Assembly (NCBI GenBank): GCA_038234815.1
Contig: JBBQSU010000058.1
Span: forward strand, 1-21,207
From: JBBQSU01 sp038234815
Lineage (GTDB): Bacteria > Planctomycetota > Phycisphaerae > Tepidisphaerales > Tepidisphaeraceae
Reading direction: 5' to 3'
DNA: 21,207 nucleotides
Shown: piece by piece, positions 6,362 through 14,203 of the stretch
Layout: each line of letters opens with the position of its first letter
How positions within the stretch are numbered: the stretch's first letter is position 1
The notes under the pieces: generated by a model
Databases searched by the model: none
What the model was told of the DNA's origin: nothing
What the model saw: only the letters and a program-made list of their open reading frames with translations
Program-made: the position numbers and the translations under genes

Positions 6362-8065
6362 ATGTCAGAACCGACGATCTTCTGTCCGAACTGCAAATCA
6401 GAAATCAAACTGACCGAATCGTTGGCCGCGCCCCTCATGGAATCTATGCGGCGGGATTTTGACGATCGGCTCGCACGGAAAGACGCCGACGTTGCCAAGC
6501 GAGAGCAAACCTTGAAAGATCGTGAGAACGCGCTGTCCAAAGCGAAGGACACGATCGACCAGCAGGTTGCGGAACAATTGAAGACCGAGCGGACTCGCAT
6601 TGCTTCAGAAGAAGCAAAGAAAGCCAAGCTCGTCCTGGGCGCAGATATTGAGCAACAGGCGAAGGAAATTGCCGAATTGCAGGAGGTTCTCAAGTCGCGC
6701 GATGATAAACTCGCCGAAGCGCAGAAAGCTCAGGCCGAATTGGTGCGTAAGCAGCGAGAACTGGACGACGCCAAGCGCGAAATGGAACTGACCATCGAGC
6801 GTCGGCTGCAGGCATCACTCTCGGCCGCACGTGACCAAACGAAAAGGGAAGTTGAAGAGCAACTATCTGGTCAGGTCAACGAAAGGAACCAGACCATAGC
6901 CGCGATGGAAAAGCAGATCGGCACGCTGACCGCGCGAGAACAGACAATTAGGGACCGGGAAGCAGCGCTGTCAACGGAGAAGGACAATCTCGAAGCGCAG
7001 ATCACGCAGAAGCTCGCGCAAGAGCGATCCAAGATAGTCGCCGACGAATCAAAGAAAGCGATGCTCCTGCTGGCCACGGACATGGAGCAGAAGGCGAAAG
7101 AAATCGCCGACTTGCAGGAGGTGTTGAAGCAGCGAGAAGGGAAGCTCGCTGCGGCCCAGGAAGCACAAGCTGAACTGGTCCGCAAGCAGCGCGCATTGGA
7201 CGATGCCAAACGTGAAATGGATTTGACGATCGAAAATCGCGTGCAGGAATCGCTCGCCACGACGCGCGATCAGGCCAAGCGGGAGGCTGAGGAGAAACTT
7301 TCGCTCAAGGTCATGGAAAAAGAGCAGACCATTGCCGCCATGTCGAAGCAGATCGAAGAACTCAAGCGCAAGGCTGATCAGGGATCCCAGCAACTTCAGG
7401 GTGAAGTTCAGGAGCTTCAACTCGAATCGCTCCTCAGGGCGAAATTTCCGATCGATAAGATTGATCCCGTTCCCAAGGGCGAGCACGGCGGCGATATTCT
7501 TCATCGGATCGTGATGCCGAACGGGGTTTCGTGTGGAACCATACTTTGGGAATCAAAGCGCACAAAGACTTGGGGCAACGGATGGCTTCCCAAGCTCCGC
7601 GAGGATCAGCGAGCAGCCAAAGCTGAAATTGCGGTGCTGGTCAGCGCCATGTTGCCTGATGGTGTCGAGACATTCGACCAAGTTGACGGTGTCTGGGTCG
7701 TTCATCCGCGCGCGATCATTCCCGTGGCGCTGTCGCTACGGCAGATGCTCATCGAAGTAAATTGCGCCCGTCAGACTTCCGAAGGTCAGCAGACCAAGAT
7801 GGGACTCATCTACCAATATCTCACCGGCCCGGACTTCCGTTCACGTGTCCAAGCGATCGTTGAAGCATTTTCCACGATGTCCGAAGACCTGCGGAAGGAA
7901 GAGCGTACGATCAGGAAGCAATGGGCAAAGCGCGGCAAACAACTCGATTGCGTCATGCAGGCCACGGTGGGCATGTATGGTGAATTGCAGGGAATCGCGG
8001 GCAAGTCCCTTCAGGAAATTGCAGGGCTGGATATGAAGCTGCTGGAAACGGCTGACGCAACCTGA
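6362..8065 (+). CDS. DUF2130 protein: coiled coil plus PD-(D/E)XK-like domain
   Basis: 567 aa; ATG 6362 with GAAGG (6351-6355) six bases ahead. N-terminus has one CPNC knuckle (8-11). Residues about 30-355 are a continuous Lys/Glu/Gln-rich coiled coil. Within it, residues 46-189 and 191-334 are tandem copies with a constant 145-residue offset (KEIAELQEVL at 101 against KEIADLQEVL at 246; QTIAAMEKQI at 177 against QTIAAMSKQI at 322). The C-terminal domain (355-567) carries GGDIL (376-380), LWESKRTKTWGNGW (395-408) and LREDQRAAKAEIAVLV (412-427), the DUF2130 signature. D378, E397 and K399 fit a PD-(D/E)XK nuclease-like site. The domain plan recalls RmuC. Biological role is unproven; DNA cleavage or DNA-end binding is an inference. 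Confidence 0.88.
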   Translation: MSEPTIFCPNCKSEIKLTESLAAPLMESMRRDFDDRLARKDADVAKREQTLKDRENALSKAKDTIDQQVAEQLKTERTRIASEEAKKAKLVLGADIEQQAKEIAELQEVLKSRDDKLAEAQKAQAELVRKQRELDDAKREMELTIERRLQASLSAARDQTKREVEEQLSGQVNERNQTIAAMEKQIGTLTAREQTIRDREAALSTEKDNLEAQITQKLAQERSKIVADESKKAMLLLATDMEQKAKEIADLQEVLKQREGKLAAAQEAQAELVRKQRALDDAKREMDLTIENRVQESLATTRDQAKREAEEKLSLKVMEKEQTIAAMSKQIEELKRKADQGSQQLQGEVQELQLESLLRAKFPIDKIDPVPKGEHGGDILHRIVMPNGVSCGTILWESKRTKTWGNGWLPKLREDQRAAKAEIAVLVSAMLPDGVETFDQVDGVWVVHPRAIIPVALSLRQMLIEVNCARQTSEGQQTKMGLIYQYLTGPDFRSRVQAIVEAFSTMSEDLRKEERTIRKQWAKRGKQLDCVMQATVGMYGELQGIAGKSLQEIAGLDMKLLETADAT

Positions 8066-8172
8066 GAGGCATCGTCAGAATCCGAATCATCAAATCGGCC
8101 GCTCCAGCGCCGAGCGTTTTGGGAGTAATCTCTCCCCGTTTTCGGTAGTCCATACGTCCCCTCAAAACCAAC

Positions 8173-8209
8173 ACAAACGCCGCTAACCTTTGCCGTCAGC
8201 GGCGTTTGT
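8173..8209. terminator. Strong bidirectional hairpin terminator between DUF2130 gene and tRNA-Leu
   Basis: ACAAACGCCGCT (8173-8184) and AGCGGCGTTTGT (8198-8209) form a perfect 12-bp stem with a 13-base loop. On the minus strand it is followed by a T-rich GTTGGTTTTG, fitting termination just after tRNA-Leu. On the + strand it would end the DUF2130 transcript with a poorer T tract. The 107 bases between the DUF2130 stop and this hairpin hold nothing else I can name. Confidence 0.75.
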
Positions 8210-8215
8210 CATCTA

Positions 8216-8297
8216 TGCCCAGGACAGGATTTGAACCTGCACGATGTTACTCGCTGCCACCTCAAAGCAGTGCGTCTGCCAATTCCACCACCTGGGC
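8216..8297 (-). tRNA. tRNA-Leu (anticodon GAG)
   Basis: Read on the minus strand, the 82-base gene has a perfect 7-bp acceptor stem (GCCCAGG/CCTGGGC) with A as discriminator base. Its D-arm is GTGGAATTGGCAGACGC. The anticodon stem is CTGCT/GGCAG with loop TTGAGGT, giving anticodon GAG. A variable arm of 13 bases (CGA...TCG) and a T-arm with TTCAAAT follow. The long variable arm and A73 identify a class II leucine tRNA reading CUC and CUU. CCA is not encoded. The 3' end points toward the accessory region on the left. Confidence 0.95.
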
Positions 8298-8309
8298 CTT
8301 GCGGGGGGA

Positions 8310-8337
8310 ATTATACGGGTTGCACGCGGGGTGTCTA
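8310..8337 (-). promoter_or_regulatory. Promoter of tRNA-Leu
   Basis: On the minus strand TAGACA (8332-8337; one mismatch to TTGACA) and a perfect TATAAT (8310-8315) are separated by 16 bases. The -10 box lies 12 bases before the tRNA 5' end. Among the best sigma-70-type promoters in the window. Confidence 0.8.
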
Positions 8338-8408
8338 CCGGATTGGCTCGTCGGTGCGCAGTCAAGTTCGCTGGGCACGGGCGGATGCGATGCGCTTTGC
8401 ACGGGGCG

Positions 8409-9422
8409 TTAACGGCCTTCTAAAATCTCCGTGGCCTTTCTTACTGATCCTGGCAGTCGCCGGGCCGCGGCGGTTAGGTCCACCTTCATCACTGCAAAGG
8501 GCGGGGACGAACGGACCGATGCGCAGGTGAACTTGGCCGACTGGAGGGCGCTTTCGGTGTCGGGCGAGAGCAGAAAATCGACCAGCTTGCGGGCATCGGA
8601 CGAATCCTTCACCAGGCCGACGGTGGTGGGAAGGGCCAGCGTGCCGGGCTGGTCGGCCACGCCGGGATAAACGCGCGTCAGCAGCGCTTCAGCCTGCGCC
8701 TGCACGGTGTTAGCCAGGGCGTTTTCGGCGTCGTCGGTGTCGGTCAGGCCGGCAGCCAGCGTGCCATTGGCCACGGCATCGGCCACTTCCCCATTTCCGC
8801 CCATCAGGTGGATGCCGTTGGCCTGCCACGATTGAAACAGGCCGATGGCGCGCTCGTCGCCCATCAGCAGGAACAAGCAGGCGACGTGCCCGCCGGTGGT
8901 GCCGGCTGTGGGACGGGCCATGCCGATCTTGCCCTTGAGCGACGGATCGGCCAGCGATTCCAGCGCGACCAGGTGCTTGGCAGTGGAATTCAGCAGCAGG
9001 ACGCGGGCCCGCAGGCCGTTGCCCGTCCAGCGGTAGTTCGGATCTTTGTATTGAGCGTCAATAGACCGGCTTTCAGGCGAATCATAAGGCAGGAGGATTT
9101 TCTCATCGGCCAGCCGGATCGTGTGAAACGGCTCGTTGCCCCACCACACGTCGGCCCGCGGGGCGCGCTGCTCGGCGCGCAGGCGCTCGGCCAGGCCCAC
9201 ACTTTTGGTGGCCTCGGTGTCGCTCACCAGTTGCACGGCAATGCCGGTTTTGCGGGTGAAATCGTCAAGTACCTTCCTGGCGATGGGCTGATCGACGCTG
9301 GAATAAACCACCAGCGCGCCGACCCGGCGGTTGCAACTGTTGAGCATCATCAGGCAGAGGCAGATCAGGCCGGCGATCAGCCGCCGAGGAGCCTGATGGT
9401 TGTTTCTTGTATTATTGCGCAT
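8409..9422 (-). CDS. Iron-type extracellular solute-binding lipoprotein
   Basis: 337 aa. A basic n-region, hydrophobic stretch (LIAGLICLCLMML) and lipobox LNSC with Cys30 mark a lipoprotein signal. The mature protein begins ALVVYSSVDQPIARKVLDDFTRKTGIAVQLV, typical of the Fe(III)/AfuA-FutA group of type II periplasmic binding proteins. ADVWWGNEPFHTIRLADE, a mid-protein TAGTTGGHVACLFLLMGD and a late LPTTVGLVKDSSDARKLVDFLLSPD fit the same fold. Ligand is probably ferric iron or a similar anion-coordinated metal, but this is inferred. It starts 12 bases after the stop of the Gln/Ala-rich membrane protein gene on the same strand, so they are probably co-transcribed. No permease or ATPase gene is nearby. 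The ribosome site is weak, which suggests coupling to the upstream gene. Confidence 0.85.
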   Translation of the reverse strand: MRNNTRNNHQAPRRLIAGLICLCLMMLNSCNRRVGALVVYSSVDQPIARKVLDDFTRKTGIAVQLVSDTEATKSVGLAERLRAEQRAPRADVWWGNEPFHTIRLADEKILLPYDSPESRSIDAQYKDPNYRWTGNGLRARVLLLNSTAKHLVALESLADPSLKGKIGMARPTAGTTGGHVACLFLLMGDERAIGLFQSWQANGIHLMGGNGEVADAVANGTLAAGLTDTDDAENALANTVQAQAEALLTRVYPGVADQPGTLALPTTVGLVKDSSDARKLVDFLLSPDTESALQSAKFTCASVRSSPPFAVMKVDLTAAARRLPGSVRKATEILEGR

Positions 9423-9434
9423 CCCAGTGTCGGC

Positions 9435-11267
9435 TCATTCCGGCTTCTGCATCGTCTCGAAGTATTCCTTAACGACCTGCTGCGCCTGGCGCGACACGCG
9501 GTCCTGCTCTACTTCGTCGGGTGCGTCCTTGATGGCGCTGGCGGCAACGTTCGACAACTGCGCCTTGCTTTCGCCTTTGATCGTGCCGGCCTTGATGAAC
9601 GAACTGGCCAGCACTTTGCCCGCGTCGTTGTCCTGGCTGGGGGACATTTCCGTCTTGGTGCCAAAGGGGGCAGGAGACTTGCTGGCCACCCCGCCATTGC
9701 CGATGCCCGGTCCGCCTTGCCCCTGTCCCTTGCCGGCTTTGGGATCCCCAGCCCGCCATTCGCCTTTTTGCCCGGCGGCCCCGGGTTTATTTCCCTGGCC
9801 CGGATTCGCCCCGGGCTGCTGGCCATTAAGATTGTTGGCCGCCTGCTGGATGCCCTGCTGGGCTGCGGCCGCAGCGGCTTCCATCTGCTTCATGTCGGCG
9901 GCGATGGCCTGCATCGCTTGCAGACCGTCCTTCATCTGCTGGGCATCGGCTTGATTAGGCTGGCCTTGCGCGCCGGCTTTGGGCGCCGCTCCCGCCTGCG
10001 CCTGCTTGTTCATCGCATCGGCCATTTGCTTAGCCGCCTGCGACATCGCCTGCGCCTGGGCCTGATTATTGGCCTGGGCCTGCATCTGGTTGAGCATCTT
10101 CTGCGCCTGTGCCCGCTGGGCGGGAGACATCGCGTCCATCAGTTGCTTTTGCGCTTGTTGCAATTGGGCCTGGGCCTGGGCGTCGCGGGGATTTTGCGCC
10201 GCCTGCTGCACCGCTTTGGCCAATTGCTGCGCTTGCTGGGCATCAAGCCCCATCTGCTGAAGCTGCTTCTGCATCGCCGCCTGGCCTTTGGGATTCTCCG
10301 CCGACTTTTGCAATTGCGCGGCCAGGTCCTTCATCTGTTCTGCGGCCTTTTTCTGGTCCTTTTCTGCCATCTTGTCGAAATTGTCCGCAGCCTTCTGCAT
10401 CTGCTCGACGGCCTGCTGGATGTTCCCCTTGGCCAGCTCGCGCTGCGCCTCGGCCACCGGGCCTTTCTCATCTGCGGCGGGCAGGGCAGTGCCGAAAGCC
10501 TCCTTGGCCATCTGCATCCGGGCAAAATCTTCGTTCTCCTTCAGCTTTTCGGCGATCGCCTGCGAGGTGTCTTCGAGCGCTTTCATCGCCGAGCGATTGG
10601 CCGCAGCGGGGTCGTTCACACCGGCTTTGAGCAGATTTTCCAGGTCGCGCTTGGCCAGCTTCACCGCTTCAGAGCCGGCCAGCGATTCGGGATAGCAATT
10701 GACGGTCGCCAGTGCCTGTTCCACCGTTTTTTTTGCCCTCGCGATGGTCTCGGCCTTGATCTGCTCCTTGCGGGCCTGCTCGGTGTGGCCGAAGAGGTCC
10801 AGCGGATTCATCCGCGTCAACCCGCCGGCCAGAACGGCCAGGGCCAGCGCGACATAAGCCGCTCGTGGAAAGCGTAGGGGAAACTTGCGTGAAAGATCGG
10901 CCGACCCGGCGACGCTCTCGGCATCGGCCACGGCGGCGGCGGAAAACGCATCGCTTTGCCTGCGGGCAAATAGCGCGGTAGAGAATTTCTCTTTCAGTCC
11001 GAGCGCCGCATCGATCGCCACTGCGGCGGCGTGGGCGGTCGGCCGGCGGCTCAGTCCCACCACCAGGGCCGACAGCACCGTCGCCGCGCCGGCGATCGCG
11101 CTCAAGGCCATCACGCGCGGCATGCGAAAGCCGATCAACTTATCCACCAGCACAATGACCAAAAGCAGGCCGAACAAAATCACCGACGCACCGGCCAGCG
11201 CATTCAATACTTGCCCGAGGGCAAGTTTGTTCCGCACGCGGGACACGTGTTGATCCAGTCGGCTCAT
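9435..11267 (-). CDS. Large Ala/Gln-rich membrane protein (three TM plus coiled coil)
   Basis: 610 aa. Predicted membrane helices at about 17-42, 50-72 and 134-151. A soluble loop at 73-133 (PTAHAAAVAIDAALGLKEKF) lies between TM2 and TM3; it resembles the N-terminal part of large DUF4175-like membrane proteins often found beside MoxR/VWA genes. Residues about 165-480 are a long, low-complexity helical region packed with Gln, Ala, Met and Lys, followed by a Gly/Pro/Gln-rich linker (about 485-545) and a conserved-looking C-terminus ending VVKEYFETMQKPE. Specific function unknown; a membrane-anchored scaffold is a guess. The repetitive composition leaves the antisense strand open for almost 2.1 kb, which is an artefact. 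AGG lies nine bases before ATG. Confidence 0.8.
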   Translation of the reverse strand: MSRLDQHVSRVRNKLALGQVLNALAGASVILFGLLLVIVLVDKLIGFRMPRVMALSAIAGAATVLSALVVGLSRRPTAHAAAVAIDAALGLKEKFSTALFARRQSDAFSAAAVADAESVAGSADLSRKFPLRFPRAAYVALALAVLAGGLTRMNPLDLFGHTEQARKEQIKAETIARAKKTVEQALATVNCYPESLAGSEAVKLAKRDLENLLKAGVNDPAAANRSAMKALEDTSQAIAEKLKENEDFARMQMAKEAFGTALPAADEKGPVAEAQRELAKGNIQQAVEQMQKAADNFDKMAEKDQKKAAEQMKDLAAQLQKSAENPKGQAAMQKQLQQMGLDAQQAQQLAKAVQQAAQNPRDAQAQAQLQQAQKQLMDAMSPAQRAQAQKMLNQMQAQANNQAQAQAMSQAAKQMADAMNKQAQAGAAPKAGAQGQPNQADAQQMKDGLQAMQAIAADMKQMEAAAAAAQQGIQQAANNLNGQQPGANPGQGNKPGAAGQKGEWRAGDPKAGKGQGQGGPGIGNGGVASKSPAPFGTKTEMSPSQDNDAGKVLASSFIKAGTIKGESKAQLSNVAASAIKDAPDEVEQDRVSRQAQQVVKEYFETMQKPE

Positions 11268-11294
11268 AGGAAATACCTGAATTGCGTAGCGTTC

Positions 11295-11300
11295 ATTGTA
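11295..11300 (-). promoter_or_regulatory. Possible -10 box for the membrane protein/lipoprotein operon
   Basis: On the minus strand TACAAT lies 27 bases before the ATG at 11267. The -35 position (17 bases further) is T-rich but not a good match. Weak support only. Confidence 0.3.
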
Positions 11301-11441
11301 TGGCCGAACCGGTTAAGGAAAAAGCGAATTCGTGGTCAACTTGCGTGAAGTAAACCGGCGTAAGCCGAGGCCGGAGCTTGTCTGGTGGGCTGAGCATCTA
11401 ATAACACCCTCAGTGTGCGGTTTCCGCGCGATAAAGTCTCT

Positions 11442-11457
11442 GTCAATCCCTATTGAC
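11442..11457. promoter_or_regulatory. Dyad GTCAAT-N4-ATTGAC upstream of the BlaI-type repressor
   Basis: Perfect 6-bp arms (11442-11447 and 11452-11457) with a 4-base spacer, 33 bases before the start codon. BlaI/MecI repressors bind short dyads and usually repress themselves, so this is a candidate autoregulatory operator. The right arm also supplies TTGACG, a possible -35 box. The rest of the 223-base gap between the divergent genes shows no other strong element. Confidence 0.4.
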
Positions 11458-11490
11458 GATTGAATTCGAGAATGTAAAAAGGTTCGCACG

Positions 11491-11868
11491 ATGCCAAGAC
11501 CCAAACCCACCCGTCCGACTGATTTTGAACTCGAGATTTTAGCCATCCTATGGGAGAGCGGCGGGGCGACCGTCCGCGACGTTCACGAACCCCTGCGGTC
11601 CCAGAAGCCCGAGCTGGGCCGCACGACCGTCAGCAAGATCATGGACGTGATGATCGTCAAGGGCTTGATCGAAGTTTCCAGCGAGATTCGCCCGGCGATC
11701 TACAAATCCATCGTCGACCGCAAGAGCACCGAGCGGAACCTGGTGAAGGACCTGATGAAACGGGTCTTCAAGAATTCCCCCTCGCGGCTTCTAGCCCATG
11801 CGCTGGCGGGCAAAAAGCCGTCCGCCGACGAAATGGCCAAGCTGAAAGAGCTGCTGGCCTCGGCGTAA
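11491..11868 (+). CDS. BlaI/MecI-family transcriptional repressor
   Basis: 125 aa, normal length for the family. The winged helix spans about residues 9-75: TDFELEILAILWESGGATVRDV, then GRTTVSKIMDVMIVKGLIEV, with the recognition helix around TTVSKIMDVM. The C-terminal helices (STERNLVKDLMKRVFKNSPSRLLAHAL) match the dimerisation part of penicillinase repressors. Usually such repressors are paired with a BlaR1-type M56 sensor protease; none is adjacent here, so its inducer and targets are unknown. The start ATG 11491 has AAAAAGG 7-13 bases upstream. It is divergent from the membrane protein operon and could control it through the shared 223-base region. Confidence 0.9.
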   Translation: MPRPKPTRPTDFELEILAILWESGGATVRDVHEPLRSQKPELGRTTVSKIMDVMIVKGLIEVSSEIRPAIYKSIVDRKSTERNLVKDLMKRVFKNSPSRLLAHALAGKKPSADEMAKLKELLASA

Positions 11869-11887
11869 ACCCCGTGCGGTCGGGGTT
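11868..11887 (+). terminator. Hairpin overlapping the BlaI-type gene stop
   Basis: AACCCCG (11868-11874) pairs with CGGGGTT (11881-11887) around a 6-base loop. It begins in the stop codon and has no T-run behind it, so termination would be weak or Rho-assisted. The 140 bases to the next gene show no further element. Confidence 0.4.
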
Positions 11888-12027
11888 AGCAGAGGTGGAA
11901 GTGCAGATTGCGCGCATTACGCAGAGGGAAGGACAGCAAACCCAAACCTGCCTGATCGGCAAAAACTGCGCTTCGAGCCTTCCAGTATGCGTTTGACCCC
12001 GCCTGCCGCCGCGCTTAGAGTTTTAGC

Positions 12028-12345
12028 ATGCTCGCGGAGTTGACCGGAGAGCAAATCTTCCCGATTTTTGGCTGGACGCTGGGCATTCTGGCTGCTGTGG
12101 TGGTGGCCTATCTACTGGTGATGCGCCTGAAAGCATATTTATCCAACGATATCGACTTGGGCAGCGCGCCCGCGGGCTTCAGCCTATCGGACCTGCGCCA
12201 GCTTCATGCCGCCGGGCAGATGAGCGACGAGGAATTCGAGCGGGCCAAGGCCAAATTGATCCAACTCACGCAGAAAGCCACCGAGGCGGCGGCCAACAAG
12301 GGGCAGAAAAAGCCGGTGCCCCGCGTGCCGGATGTGAAACCGTGA
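12028..12345 (+). CDS. Small membrane protein with SHOCT domain
   Basis: 105 aa. One transmembrane helix at about residues 11-33 (FPIFGWTLGILAAVVVAYLLVM) is followed by a short linker and a SHOCT motif at about 50-80 (FSLSDLRQLHAAGQMSDEEFERAKAKLI), the 'short C-terminal oligomerisation' domain with its L-x-x-L-x-x-x-G-x-(I/M)-(S/T)-x-x-E-(F/Y) pattern. The tail is Lys/Pro-rich. SHOCT proteins are thought to oligomerise via this motif; the cellular task is not known. ATG 12028 lacks a clean Shine-Dalgarno. It stands alone between the repressor and clpX. Confidence 0.8.
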   Translation: MLAELTGEQIFPIFGWTLGILAAVVVAYLLVMRLKAYLSNDIDLGSAPAGFSLSDLRQLHAAGQMSDEEFERAKAKLIQLTQKATEAAANKGQKKPVPRVPDVKP

Positions 12346-12779
12346 GGCGCGCCCGGGAGACATGAACGGGTCGTCACTGTTGAACCGTTGAATAATTGAG
12401 TGCGCCGGGAGACTGGACGCCAATACGGTGATTTTCGATGCACCGCGCGATAGCGGCGACCCGACAATGGAACGGTGAAGTTGCCCGCGACAATGTTCGA
12501 GACGGTGAATCTGAACAAAGCCCGGATGCACAATCTCAAGCGGCTGGTTATTAGGACTTTGTAAAACACAAAATAAGCGCTTTATCCATTCCTCAATCGT
12601 TGGCAAAGGATAAGATAAGAATCCTTCTGCCGGGGTCGTCAAGTTGGTCCCCGGATCGGTTCGATAGACAGAGGGTGGAGGGCCTTTTCGTCGAAAAGGT
12701 TTTCTCCGCGGACGAAAAACAGGCAAGCGACCGCGAGCAATGACGCCCGTGGTCTTATTGATATTAGGAAGGCGCAGCG
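12346..12779. other. 434-base gap ahead of clpX with two hairpins
   Basis: No gene is supported here. AAGGAT (12606-12611) and ATCCTT (12621-12626) form a small hairpin. CCTTTTC (12683-12689) and GAAAAGG (12693-12699) form a 7-bp hairpin with a 3-base loop followed by TTTTCTCC, which looks like an intrinsic terminator or a clpX leader element. I could not identify a convincing promoter for clpX, although one is expected here. Confidence 0.4.
12683..12707 (+). terminator. Terminator-like hairpin with T-run upstream of clpX
   Basis: CCTTTTC/GAAAAGG stem (12683-12689 and 12693-12699) followed by TTTTCTCC. It lies 73 bases before the clpX start, so it would end read-through from upstream or act as a leader attenuator. 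Confidence 0.4.
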
Positions 12780-14174
12780 ATGGCCACTCCGACTCGCCCG
12801 GGTCCCGGCGGAAATTTTCCACCCCCTCCTCCTCCCCCGGGTGGTGGCGGTGGTGGTGGCAACCAAGGCGGAGGCGGCGGCTTTCGCGGCCGGCGCGTCA
12901 CCACGTGCAGCTTCTGTGGCAAAAGTTCGCGCGACGTGGGGCCGATGGTTGAAGGCCCGTCGGACGTTTACATCTGCGCCAACTGCGTCGATCTGGCGCA
13001 CAACATCATTCGGCAGGAAAAACGCAAGCTCACCAGCAGTGCCCCGGTCTTCAGCAGCATTCCTTCGCCAAGGCGCATCAAGGAATACCTCGATCAATAC
13101 GTCGTCGGCCAGGAATATGCTAAAAAGGCCCTGAGCGTCGCGGTCCATAATCATTACAAGCGCCTGACCACCAATGAGCCGAAGGAAGCGCCCGAGCCTG
13201 GCTCCGCCGCTCCGGCCCCGGGAAGCGATGTGGAAATTGACAAGAGCAACGTGCTGTTGATCGGTCCGACGGGTTCGGGCAAAACCCTGCTGGCCAAGAC
13301 CCTGGCCAAGGTGCTGAACGTGCCCTTCGCCATTGGCGACGCCACGACCTTGACCGAGGCCGGGTATGTGGGTGAAGACGTTGAAAACATTCTGCTGAAG
13401 CTGCTCCAGAATGCGGATTACGATCTGGAAAGCGCGCAGCGCGGGATCGTCTACATCGACGAAATCGACAAGATCGGCAAGACGCAGAACAACGTCTCGA
13501 TCACCCGCGACGTGAGCGGCGAAGGCGTGCAGCAGGCCTTGCTGAAGATGCTGGAAGGCACGATCAGCAACATTCCGCCCCAAGGCGGTCGGAAGCATCC
13601 CGAGCAGCAATACATCCAGATGGACACGACGCAGGTGCTGTTCATCGCCGGGGGCACGTTTGTCGGGCTGGAAGACATCATTCGCAAGCGCCTTGGCAAG
13701 CGGCAGATCGGGTTTGGATCGGAAACCAGTCCGAATGAAAGCGCTCACGACCGGGCCGAGGTGTTGTCGCAGGTGCAGCCTGAAGACCTGGTGGAATTCG
13801 GGATGATCCCCGAATTTGTCGGCCGGCTTCCGCTGATTGCCACGCTCGAACCGCTCGACGTGGCCACGCTGGTCAACATCCTCACCGAGCCGAAAAACGC
13901 CATTATCAAGCAATATCAAAAGTTCTTCCGCTTAGAGGGGGCCGAAGTGGAATTCACTCGCGGGGCGATGGAACGCATCGCCGAGCGCGCCTTGAAGCGC
14001 GACACCGGTGCCCGGGCGCTCCGGGCGGTGTGCGAAGAGGTCATGCTCGACCTGATGTATGTTTTGCCCGATCAACAGCCGGGGCGCACGTATGTCATCG
14101 ACGAGGAAGTCGTCGAAGGCAACAAGAGCTTGTTCGAACTCAAGCCCGAAGAGCGAAGGAAAGAATCGGCCTAA
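12780..14174 (+). CDS. clpX: ATP-dependent Clp protease ATP-binding subunit ClpX
   Basis: 464 aa. ClpX is the AAA+ unfoldase that recognises tagged cytosolic substrates and feeds them to ClpP. Seen: zinc-binding domain with C43, C46, C66 and C69; Walker A GPTGSGKT (162-169); pore loop GYVG (195-198); Walker B VYIDEID (224-230); RKH loop (271-273); ClpP-docking tripeptide IGF (310-312); sensor-2 motif GARALR (410-415). All key residues are present. Unusual is a 40-residue N-terminal extension rich in Pro (13-20) and Gly (21-35) ahead of the zinc domain. GGAAGG (12767-12772) is 7 bases from ATG. No clpP or tig lies beside it in this window. Confidence 0.97.
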   Translation: MATPTRPGPGGNFPPPPPPPGGGGGGGNQGGGGGFRGRRVTTCSFCGKSSRDVGPMVEGPSDVYICANCVDLAHNIIRQEKRKLTSSAPVFSSIPSPRRIKEYLDQYVVGQEYAKKALSVAVHNHYKRLTTNEPKEAPEPGSAAPAPGSDVEIDKSNVLLIGPTGSGKTLLAKTLAKVLNVPFAIGDATTLTEAGYVGEDVENILLKLLQNADYDLESAQRGIVYIDEIDKIGKTQNNVSITRDVSGEGVQQALLKMLEGTISNIPPQGGRKHPEQQYIQMDTTQVLFIAGGTFVGLEDIIRKRLGKRQIGFGSETSPNESAHDRAEVLSQVQPEDLVEFGMIPEFVGRLPLIATLEPLDVATLVNILTEPKNAIIKQYQKFFRLEGAEVEFTRGAMERIAERALKRDTGARALRAVCEEVMLDLMYVLPDQQPGRTYVIDEEVVEGNKSLFELKPEERRKESA

Positions 14175-14203
14175 TTGATGCATCGGCGCACCGGCGAAAG
14201 CGG

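Noticed and set aside
8216..8297. Second att copy of the tRNA-Leu 3' end within the window
   Set aside because: I looked for the TTCAAATCC...CCTGGGCA 3' segment in the left half and did not find it, so no att pair is claimed.
8808..10877. A 689-aa open frame on the + strand
   Set aside because: It is antisense to the Ala/Gln-rich membrane protein and to the lipoprotein. Its Leu/Arg/His-rich, repetitive product is the mirror of that low-complexity region.
12639..13919. A 426-aa open frame on the minus strand
   Set aside because: It is antisense to clpX, whose motifs are complete.
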